Positions 13,979 through 25,900 of a DNA stretch of 64,000 bases are shown here, one piece after another; the first letter of the stretch is position 1, and every line of letters starts with the position of its first letter. Position numbers and translations under genes: made by a program. Under the pieces are notes generated by a model. That model made no database searches and was not told the DNA's origin. It was given only the letters and a program-made list of their open reading frames with translations. The DNA is from Adiantum capillus-veneris. Its lineage: Eukaryota; Streptophyta; Polypodiopsida; Polypodiales; Pteridaceae. The DNA lies in contig CM043942.1 in NCBI GenBank assembly GCA_014529385.2, positions 21,684,991 through 21,748,990 on the forward strand, in the 5' to 3' direction.

Positions 13979-16900
13979 CTGACACTAGATGTGGTCCCAA
14001 ACCCCCCTCCAAGGGCCCTCCTCTTCATCACTAGAGAGGTATTTGCTTTAGATTGCACAAATGCTGATACAATGGTCCTAGATGCTAAGATGCTGGTGTG
14101 ATCTTGTGGTAGATGCTAAGGGCTGAAAATGTAAACGTTAGGGATACTAAATGGGATCTGCAATTGCGACGAGGCTATGGGCTGATTTGCTATAGCCGAT
14201 GGCGGCCATGGGGTGAAATCTGAAAACATTGGCCGAGTCTAAAAATGGTGACTGATTTGGTGTCCTGGGCTGAAAACTGAAAACGTTGGTGATCTGATGT
14301 CTTGAGCTGAAAACGCTAGGGCTGCTGACATACTGCGGGTATTGATACTTGTACTGCGGGTAATGACTTACCACTCACACACTCACACTATTTGCGTAGC
14401 AACTGATGACGTGGTAGACCTTTACGGATTTCCGGATTTTGCGTCGATGATGTGGCAGCCTGTACGGATTTTCGCGTTTTACTCTGACTTCTGACGTGGC
14501 AGAGTTGTACGGATTTTTGCAAAACACGTTGGTAGCTTTTTGGGTGCAGCGCTTTTGGTCCAATGCTTTTTAGTTTACTGCTTTTCTTGTAACTGTTTTT
14601 GAGGCCAAGGGCCTTTAAATTTGTGCAGAGGGCTCGTTCTTTGGCATGCTTCAGTGTGAAGGTGCAGAGATTGGAGTACCGGCATTGTACTCAGTTGAAG
14701 CAATATAAAGAAAGTTCAGTTGTTATTGAAGTGCTAAAAGTCTGTTCGGTTTGCTCTTTTCTATTGGCACGTGTTGCCCGTCTTGTGACACCTTGCCATG
14801 GATCTCTCACTCATGTTTTGAAAGGGGATAAGACACGCAACTAGGAGAAAATTGCTAGGCTTGATTGATTGGTTACTTAACTTTGGGGCGTTGATGCCTG
14901 TCGTAACACTAGGTTGCTAATGGGACACGTTTATGTCCGGAGACACATTTATGTCCTCTTAACTCAAGCGACTTTTTTGACTCATTCAAAGAAATGCAGA
15001 ACCAGTTTTGAAGTGTTTTAATCTGTACGTGCAAAAACACGTATGCTGTTTTTGGTCATTTTTCATTGTTTTGGTAATAAACCACCCTTAAAGTTGTCTT
15101 AGTGAGGTCTAGAGTGCTATACATTTAGCTTCGGTAGGTTTTAACATGTTCTCATGCTTCTAAGAATTAGGGAATGCTTGTATTCGAGTTTTTTCCTGCT
15201 GAGTGTTTGACAAAGTTTCCATTCTGGTGAAATTTTTAGTCTATGTACAAAATCAAAACACTGTTTGGATTTTGTACATAGACTCTATTTCATATAACTA
15301 TTCTTCCTTGTGTTTTGGGTACCTAACACCCTATATAGCTAACTATGCAAAGTTGGGATGGTTTTATAGTTTTCACAAAATCACACTCATTTTGAGTTAT
15401 TATTATATTCTCTTCGATATTACTAGTTTGATAGGAGAAGCATGATAAATTTTGTAGCGAATTTTCAAATTTCGTGTTTGGTTTTTTTTTTGGCTATATG
15501 TTGATAGTTTTGCAAGGGATTGTAAAGGCCATATTGGGGTCACCCAATTTTAGGACTTCATAAATGTATCCAAAACTTTATTCCATTTTGGCCAATTTTT
15601 TCTTTACTTTTATGATGTGGGAGTTTTATTAGAGAGTATCAGTTTTATTAGAGCGTAAACTGAAGTCTGAGGCGAACCCATTTCCATTGCTCTAGATCAC
15701 TTATATTGCTATATTCGTGACCCTCTCCCTCATTCTCATCATCCATTGTATGAGCATTCTTTAGAGTTATTAACTTATTGCGCGCTCTCTCTCTCTCTCT
15801 CTCTCTCTCTTCGTTCCCTCTATCTGCTCTGCTCTCTTCATTCCTCCAAGAACTTAGTAATAGCACGAGTGGGCAAGTGTTATTGTGAGATCCAATGTCT
15901 GTGTAATCCACTGCAGCTGACATCACATAAGGTGTCCCTCTTGCATTTTCTCAATCTGACTTTCTTTTTAGCATTCCAAGCTTTAGAGCATCAATGGAGC
16001 TACACCTGGTAGTGCTCTTGCTTTCAGTCTTTGTATCAGGATTGGTGGTTTTCTCCATTATATCTCTGCTTTGTTTCATTCGTTATCTCTCTTATGCTTC
16101 CAATGTGCATTGTCACATGGACTGTCAAAACATGTTACTACAATATACATGGCTCTAAACCATATTTGGATCGCCAACTTTCAATAAATATCACATATTT
16201 GCCAGCTCAAAGGTTGAACCCATAAAGAAATGATCCTCTTTCTCTTCCTCTCCCTCTCCTCTTTTCATCCCATCCTGTCCCTTCCTCTGACTGCAGGCCT
16301 TACAAACCTGAATCGTTCTTGTTCCATGACAGAGGGAGAATTGAACATGCTATTGAGGTTGAAAATCCATCAACACTGTTTTTTTCTTTCTTTGTTGCAA
16401 AGATCATTGCACTGGCAGGTGTACAAGTACCAAAAAGATTGGTTCAGCAGCTGGAGAAAGAGAAGAAGAAAGGAAAAACTGTCGTTCAGAAAGAGGCTGT
16501 TCTTGTGAGAAAGACACACAAACTTCTACGGGTAAGTAGTGATGTTTTTTTCTTTTCCCCCTGCCCTCTTTTCCATCTCTTATAATCACAGTTTCTTGTA
16601 GGGAAGGTAGGGTGATCCACTGTTTAAAAGCTTCCATTGGGTGTCAAGGGTTTGGATTATATTGCCTTTGTAGTTATTTGAAGTGTAGAGGAGCAGAATC
16701 GAACAATTAAGCTTGTGTGCTGCTTGGGAGAATTAGAACGTCTTCGATCTGTTCTTGACCTCACTACCTGAGCAGTGTTGAGAGAAAAAATATGTTTCAT
16801 TATTCTGGCTTTCTGTGTGCTCAGAATAATGTCCTGACATGGATCGTGATTGTGTCACTGTTCATCATGTGCTGTACTCCAAAGTCTAGCAAAATTTGGT

Positions 16901-19900
16901 CAATATCTTGTAGAAGCGTTGAATTGGCATTTGTTTGAGATCTAAAGATTAAATTACTCATCTTTTTCACACATGTTGCACAATGAAAACAGTAATCGAT
17001 TTAAAACTGATTGTTTATCATCTTTGTCCAAAAAGGAAAATGAAGTATCTTGCCTTGAATTAAAAGTGAAGTATGTTCTGAGAAAACAGGTATCTTCTGC
17101 ATAGTGTTTACCAACTTTCTGCAATCTGGCTCCTGGCACAGTTTTTCAAGAAAAACAACATTTGTTAGATATTTCATGGCAACTGCAGCGAGTTGGCCAT
17201 TATAGTTGCAATTCAATTTAACACCTACGAATTGGCACATATGAAGCGAGAATGTTTTTAGAGCCTAGATAGTGCACCCACTGGGCAACCAAATTTTTGA
17301 GGGTTTTTTCCCCTCTGTGGCCATATATGAATTTTTTCATGATCTATTTATGATTCTTCCCTTTGAATATTGCTTCTGCTTGTTCTTGATATGCCTAGAA
17401 ATGTGGGATGCCTGTTCCCGAATCCTGGGTACAGGAATATGTACACCTGTGAGCATGCTTATTATACCACCTCTTCATAACGCTAAATTTTTGTTACATG
17501 ACACCAACTAGCTTATGACCTTTCGTAAGTTAGCGGTCAAAACGCTGTACTGGAGTACAAGATAAATTTATTAATAATGCGAATTGGATGTCAGGCCTGA
17601 TCAAAGTCTAACATAGTTTTTTTTTCCTGTCCAATTTGTTCTAAAAGCATTGATGTTCTAGTCATGCATCCTTTGCTTGACAGGTGCTTTGATTGTTTCA
17701 TACTGTATAAGAATGTAAAGCAGCAGATTACTGAATTGCGTGACTGTTATGTCCATCGGCTACCTTGGAAGCCTCTTTAGAGCCGCAGGCAATGGGATTG
17801 CAGCTTCATTGTCAAGGCACAACGGCTAGTAATTATGATATTGAATCAAATATCACACTATTGCCAAGGCCCCTTTTGCAGAGTTGTGCTACTAAGTTAC
17901 TTAAGACTGCTTCTTAGTAAAATAGATAAGATGATTTCTTGAATCCATAGGAATATCTGATAGAGCGAAAGAAATCCACGATCGGCCCAACCATCTCATG
18001 GCTGCCTGGCCTTGACGCTTGTGGGTGAAACTCTCGGCCAATGGCCATTTCACACTGGCCATGCAATGTCCAGGCATTTGATTTTTCAACAAGAGGGGCC
18101 CAAAAATTAAATAAAAATCAAGGGAAAGATACCAACAAATATATACATATTCCCCTCTTGAAATTGCAAACGTCCTCGATTGCATGCATCCTATACATGC
18201 CACAGATGATTTAGTGACCCTTTTATCATCGCATGTATCCACAAGAAAGAATGTCAAACGTGTGTACAAATGACTTAATGAGACCTTCATAGTTTTGTCA
18301 AACAATGTACCCTTCTACTGCACTGAATCCTTAAGTACATCTGAAGTGCTAGCTCCTACATCACCCCTCTTTTGAGTACGTGTCAAAACCTTTGACCTTT
18401 GCTCTACTGAAGTGATCTGAGTTGGGGAATACGTGGGTTGTAAACCAAAGCCTTCAAGGTAGAGTTGCGATACTTTTGGTGACTTTATCAGTTCACTTTC
18501 TTCCATCCACTTTGCATCCATAGGTGGATAGTATTTGAACTTACCAGATAACGTCTTGCAACTTTTCCCTAAACTCTTCTTTCTTTTTTCCTGCCCTCAA
18601 GAAGGATCGGTAGAGTCTTTAGCCTTCTTTGCATTTCGTGATCCTTGGGAAGCTTCAGGGGTCGCTTTTGCAAGGGACCTCTTTGTGCTAAATTTTCTTT
18701 GACCGACCTGCTTTCACGTTGCCCTGGAATCTACTGTTTTCTCCCTTCAATAAGGCATGACCAGTGTTGGCAACTTCCATAAGCTGAGTAAGGGTGGCCA
18801 CTCTGTTCTTTACACAATAGTTCTTGAGCCCTTTAGGTAGTAGTTCTTTACACAGTAGTTCCTGAGCCCTTTAGGCAGCCCACAACAATACTTCCCTATC
18901 TGCTGTGTCAATGGAACAAACCTATAGGAAGTTACTGAGAGAAACACTTTACAGAACCTGTGATTGTACTCCTCTAGGCTCTTGCAAGTAGCCTCAGTGA
19001 GTTGGTGCCGATCTGTCATGACATCGGCTTCAAATTCATTTGATAACCATGCAGATGCAAACATTTTCTTGAAGTATACCCATGTGGTGGGTGCCTGTCC
19101 TTGCATCAACAATGTCGTCCACCATGTAAGTGCATTGCCTTTCAAGAAAGTGACAGCTTTTCTGACCTTGGAGGCCTCTGTAAAATTCCCCTTACCACCT
19201 TCTTTGTATGCTTTTGGCTTTTCCAATGCTCTCAAATTATCATAGGGAATTGTCTTTGTAAGGTGCAGCGAAAGAGAATGTTTGAACTTTGCTCAAGATG
19301 AGTGCTCCGAACTGTGCTCAAGGGTTCCTTTTACTTTCGGAAGGGAGAGCCTTCCGTTCCTTTAGTGAGAGAGTGCAATGGACACAAACAAAGTGGATAA
19401 ACACTGTGAATGAAGTGCATGAGACTGAGAGATATAGAGAGAAGAGAATACGACACCAGAGATGTTGTCAAACCCTCCTCCGAAGGCCCTACTCTCTATG
19501 GCGAGAGCGGTCTACTATTGATTGCACAAATCTCTACAATGCTTGGACTTGCCGACGATGTCGATGACGATGAGGACGACGACGAGACGGGCTGAAATCT
19601 GAAATTGCTAAGGGCTGAAGTCTGCAAATCTTTATTTGCTGAATTTTGACTCTATGTCGGTGACGACGGTACGACGACGACGCGCTGAAAACGCAGATGC
19701 TGAAATATGCGTTTTCCGGGTTGAAACTGCAAACCTTGCAGAAACTGACGTGCGGCGAGGAACTGCTGCGGGAAGGTGAGATCTGCGAGGTTCGGAACTT
19801 GATCTGCGGTGTCTAAGGACTGAAAACTGAAAACGCTGATGGTTCTTGATGTTCCGTCGCGGTAAATTTGCAAAACGTTGGGGCTGATCTGCAAATCAAA

Positions 19901-22900
19901 ACGCTAGGGCTGAAAATGGTTCTGCTGTTGCCGGATGCCTTGCAACTGCAAAACGCTAGGTCTCTTGTTGAGTCTTCTGTCGCCAGGGATCTGCAAGAGC
20001 AAAAACGCTGGCTGATCTGGTCCAAAAACGCTAGGTGGTTGCAGTGGAGCAAAAATGCTAGGCTTAGGGTTCTGCTGAGAAGTTGCCTGTTGAGCGTGTG
20101 CTCCTGGTGCATCTTCTGCTAATTAGTGCTAGTCTAGGTTTGCTTATATACAAACTTACTCAATTTGCCCTACCTACTTTTCAACAAAAGTCACTTAAAA
20201 ATAATAAGTGAAAAATGTCAAAAACACGGAAAATAGGCTATATGCATTGGAAAATTCCCCTGAAGGATTCTGATGGATTTTGATGGGAATGCTTATGATC
20301 ATGCTGTGTGCAACCAGAGGATATGCATCTACAATAAGTGACTGGACATGCACGGTCTGCGAACAGACTCACAAAAGTGCCAGATCACTTCTAAATCTAG
20401 ACTGACTGGACTGACTGAACCCTTGTCGTGGTGTAGCTTGTCCACGGACACATAGGGTTGGATGTGTCGCGTGACAGTCTCCAACATGGGCACTGTAATA
20501 GGGATCATCGACGCCCCTTGGCCATTAACATTTTGAGTCACTGGTGCCATATTTGCTTGCTGATTGGAAAAACTAGCCATGCCAAAATTGCCCTGTGGCA
20601 CCCCAAACTGGCCTTGATTGCATTGAAACCCTAGCTGCATGTCAATATTACCATACATGGGGTTTGCTATCAGTGCTAATTAGTGCTAGTCTAGGTTTGC
20701 TTATATACAAATTTACTCAATTTGCCCTACCTACTTTTCAACAAAAGTCACTTAAAAATAATAAGTGAAAAATGTCAAAAACACGGAAAATAGGCTATAT
20801 GCATTGGAAAATTCCCCTGAAGGATTCTGATGGATTTTGATGGGAATGCTTATGATCATGCTGTGTGCAACCAGAGGATATGCATCTACAATAAGTGACT
20901 GGACATGCACGGTCTGCGAACAGACTCACAAAAGTGCCAGATCACTTCTAAATCTAGACTGACTGGACTGACTGAACCCTTGTCGTGGTGTAGCTTGTCC
21001 ACGGACACATAGGGTTGGATGTGTCGCGTGACAGTCTCCAACATGGGCACTGTAATAGGGATCATCGACGCCCCTTGGCCATTAACATTTTGAGTCACTG
21101 GTGCCATATTTGCTTGCTGATTGGAAAAACTAGCCATGCCAAAATTGCCCTGTGGCACCCCAAACTGGCCTTGATTGCATTGAAACCCTAGCTGCATGCC
21201 AATATTACCATACATGGGGTTTGCTATCATGTCTTGCATACCCCCAAAGCTTGTTCCTAGCATATACTGCTGGTTTCAGGCGCATAACCAGCCATGCTTT
21301 GAAATAGAGATCCGCCCCCGAAATACCCAGGATGTACCACGGGTGGTGGAAATGGATCCCGGCAATGGAACCATGAAACCGTCCCGTAGACTCGCTAAAG
21401 GGTGGTAGACTTTAGCTTTCACCCAATTTTTACACTAATTAACATTACTTGAACTTTACGACACAAAGGAACTTCACGAATATTCCCTTGTGAATTGGAC
21501 AAGTTTTCACGCGAGAAAACTCTGTTTTCGCATTCCTTCGCGATGGAACTATACCTACTTGTAGGGGATTAGCAAGGAGCTAATCCGGTTCCTGTACAGA
21601 AGGCTCTTACCTTGGCAAACACGCATAAAACCCCCAGAATTGTACATGGTCATCTGAGAAGCCCTACTAGTGGGGCATTACCATATGTGCAAAGGGGAGA
21701 GAGAGAGATGCGCGAGAGCAAAGCATTGCGCTGCATGAGACAAGGGAGAAGGAAAGCTTTCCATTAGAGCTGTGATCACCTGCACCCAGTACTCACCCAC
21801 TACTCCTAGTACTCACCAACTTATAAAGTCTTGCCCAGGGGCCTAAATGATTTCAACCGAGCCTAGCCACTTCTTTACTAGTCAGATTCCAACACCGATG
21901 GGCCCAACCATCTCGTGGATGCCTAGCCTTGACTCTTGTGGGTGAAACTCTCGACCAATGGCCGTTTCAGACTGGCCATGCAATGTCCGTCGTCCGAACA
22001 TTTGATTTTTCTATAGGAGGGGCCCAAAAATTAAATAAAAATCAAGGGAAAGAAACCAACAAATATTTATAGTGGTTGTTAGAGTCTCGTGACACTCTCT
22101 ACATCTCTTGCACGTACGCTATAATCCCCCTTGCTCTAGGGCTGCGTGTACCTTTGTAAGGTGCAGCGGAAGTGAATGTTGAAACTTTGCTCAGCACTCA
22201 TCTTGAACAAAGTTCAACATTCACGTCCGCTGCACCTTACAACCTTGGCCAGACTCGCTCACCAATGTCTTGATGAGATTAATCACAAGAAACGGGAAAC
22301 GGAACAAGACTAGGAAGGCCATCAAAAAAAGAAAGGGCTTGATATTTGCAACGCAACAAATGAGAAAAGGCTTCTTGGAAACAACAAAGTCAAATTTTGT
22401 ATGCAACCATAGAAATTTCTTGAGAAATGGGAGGAAGGAAATGAGAAATGGGTGACACGGCATGGAAGACGTCCAGTATGACTATTTACCAGCGTAGACA
22501 TTGACGACATTCTTCAGCGACTGATGCAGTACATCCGTGGACAGCACCTGGTGCCATACATTCTCGGACACTAATGTCATTTTAGCTTTTAGCTCGTATT
22601 TTACGTCATTTTATTTTGTACCCAGACATTGTATTAGATCCACCAAGACTGTATCAGTTTGGTCTCATAGGTCATTTTGGCTTTTTGAAGACGTTTAATA
22701 TAACATTTCATTTCATTTCATTTCTGCATAGTAATATGGTATGCCATCTCTCTGGGATATCTAATGGCAAATATTGGGGTCCCCTGGCTAGGCGATCTGA
22801 TGGCAAGACTGGGGGTCACCTGGCTAGGTTGTGCAAGCCTTTACTCCTGCAGAGATGGGCTGGCGTGGTGCTGCAAAATGTAGGACTAGGAGGCAAGATT

Positions 22901-25900
22901 GCCTGAATTCTGATGTTTATGAGGCTGCTGTTAAGATGAGCCAGAGAACGCAGATCTGACAGCTGTTCTGTAACTTTTTCCACGACCCATAAGGGCTGAA
23001 TGCTTGAGGTTTTCTGGCTGGTGACGGTGCCTAGTGCTGGTTGGGAGTCGGCTGCTGGAGCGCCCTCTTTAGCCTGAGGAATGAGGCCAATGATGGGCTG
23101 GCCGATCTGAAGGGAAAATGCTAAGGAGATGGGAAACAGGGTTGCCAGGCTGAAAGCTATGCTTCTACTACTTGTTTCAAGAATGACCCAATGGTTTCCT
23201 TATATACTAGTTTGGGATGGAACCTACCTAGAGGTTTTAAATGTGCACGTGATATTCAATTTTTTGTATAAGTCAACTATATGCATGGAGATTGCCACTC
23301 GGTTTTCCCATGCACATCATTCCGCCTTCCTATTTAAATGGATGATGTTGGTGCTTGAGCGCGTGTTTCATATTTACTGGAGACTCTCAGAAACTCCACT
23401 TTTTCCCTATTTTCTAATTTCTGTTTTTGTTACCATTTTCACTTCCATTTCCGTTTCAATCCTTTTCCTTCCCTATAGTTCTTGGAAGCTCCCCAAAACT
23501 CCGTGTGTTTGCTGTTTCCGCTCACGCTTTTGTTCTTCTTCCCATTCCCCCATTCCCATAACTATGTCATATTTGTGTATGTGGGTGCATGTGTGTTTGT
23601 CTAGTTTCTTCTTCTCACTTCATAAATTGCTCAAAAGAGTGTGTTGCCTTGGAGGACATGACAATTATCTATGAAGTAAGGCATCCAATTATGTGCGCCC
23701 TTTTTAACGTATGCCAATGTCTCACTGAAGTCAATCCCAGCAGGAAAGAGCAGTCTATCAGTATGTTTGTGTTGATTCTACTGGTTGTCCTTGTTTGTGT
23801 GCAGTGAAAGCCAGTTCTTTGTAGTGTACTACCTTTACCAGTTGACTGAGTGTTAATATTGGAGATAAATTAGTCGTCATTATATTGGTGATTAATGGTT
23901 TGTTTCATCTAGTTTTGTAACAACAATTAAAGTGATTTAGTTTTTCCTTTTTCTGTTTTCTTGTGTCCCTTGCTTTTGTAAGGGACACAAGAAAACACGC
24001 ACATGGAGAAAACAGAAAAAGGAAAAACTACATCGCTTTAATTGTTTTATCCCCTCTTATAATTCATATATAAATTGGTGCTCCCTCAAAACTATGACAT
24101 CAAGCTCTGACACTTTTCAATGCTTCAAGGTGATTGCAGGAAAGGCAAGTGGTAAGAAGCTGCTGTCTATTGCAGATGCTAGTGTACGGCCAATGATGGA
24201 AGTAGTTCGTGGAGCAGTGTTTGACATATTGCAGGTTTTAAAATGCATCTGTTTAGTTGCATAGATTCATATGTTTTATCGATATCAAAATGTGCTTCGC
24301 TGTCCATGATCAGGCACGACTTCATGGCATAAGGAAATTATCAGCAGGGGGCAGTTGGTTGGACCTTTATAGTGGAACAGGCTCAGTGGGTATTGAAGCT
24401 TTAAGCAGGGGCTGCAGTTCGGTAATGCCCTTTTATATTTGTGAGAACACTCTATCCTGATTTAGAATTCTGCTTTGAAAATGCTCTTTACAAATGTTGA
24501 GAGTCATGTGCCAAGGAAACGTGCAGGTATATTGTGAAAGGCATATATCTTAGAGCGTAAAGATGCTGCTTGATTAAATGTGAGCATGGAAAGTGTAAAA
24601 GGAGCTGTCCAGCTTGCAAATATTTCCCTGCTGCTTCCACATGTGGAGTGTTTGTTGTCTTTTTGTGTTGGAGTTGGTGACTCTGAATCGAATCAGTATA
24701 AGTACATGTGCATGCTAGACCATATTTTACCGTTTTACTTTGCATGTGGACAACATTACATTGCCATTGGCTGAGATCTGTCATTTTGTACAATTTCATT
24801 GCCGTAAGGTTTGTGTTGATAAAGCATGACTGCCAACTTTGTTAAAGATCATCATCTTGAAGGGTATATATTCCATCTTTACTCGATTTCATTGCCATAT
24901 ATTTTACTATTGTTAAAAGATGACTGCCAACTATATTAAAGATCCGTTATCCTGAGGGTGTCTCAATGGCCTAATGAAAAAGAACCTTCTCAGAAACGAA
25001 TTATAGTCATTGGTAACTCAATAGTTAAAGCACATGCTCATGTCTGGGTCTGTGTTTATGTGTGGGAAAAGGGGGAGGGGGGGGGGGGGGGGACTTTGAT
25101 GGAGCCGTGTTTATATTATCTTGTGGAATGATTGCTCTGAGTTTTTAACTTGCACTCACCTTAAGGGTGAATCTAGGCTTTCCCTGGATTCGTCTAGTTA
25201 TATTGATCATGATCAAATTGTTTCATAGCAAAGAGAGCAGAAAGCCTGCACCATGTTCACTTACCAGTTTCGAGTTACCTTCGAACGATAGTCGCATGAG
25301 CATCATGACAATGTAAAGGCTAACATTACTCTTAGCAATAGAGTTGGGGGCCCTTGAGAGGATTAGTAGGACCCCATTGCGGTGTAGTCTTCTCTTCATC
25401 TCTTATCTCCCCTAAGATAAACCTGCACCTTTTGTTCTCTCTCTATCTACTTAATAAGGGCAAAGGAACATTCACTAAGCAGAAGGGGTTGTGTTCTGTG
25501 TGATAACTGATCTTATGCCACACCTATCACTTGCTGCACATGACACCTTATGGCACCACGGCATAAAGTATTCACTTGTTAGGCTAGGATTTATGTATAT
25601 AACTGGTGACTCAAGCAGGATGCTCTTCTATTTATTTACTGCCTCTTTTCTTGCACTACAGTTATCAAGCTAGTAGAGTCTATCAGTCTTTGTTTTCCTA
25701 CTACTCTTTGCCGATACGGCTGAATACAGCCAATAACTTGAGCAATTTGTTGTCTATTAATTTGTTGCCTTGTTTTTTGCACTACAATCACTAAGCTAGC
25801 AGAATTAATCTGGTTTTTCTTCTAATTTCTTTCTGCTTGGTTGTCGTGAATCTGCAAGAAGTTTTGGAAGCCTTTCTCTGTGGAGATTGCTGTACTCAAG

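Noticed and set aside
15960-15997. Small exon candidate between TTTTTAG and GTAGTG
   Set aside because: Has splice-like borders but gives an in-frame stop after the phase-0 candidate first exon and encodes nothing recognisable.
23129-23674. 181-codon open frame on the + strand
   Set aside because: Phe/Leu/Ser-rich, no domain, lies inside an intron of the methyltransferase gene in T-rich DNA; most likely chance.
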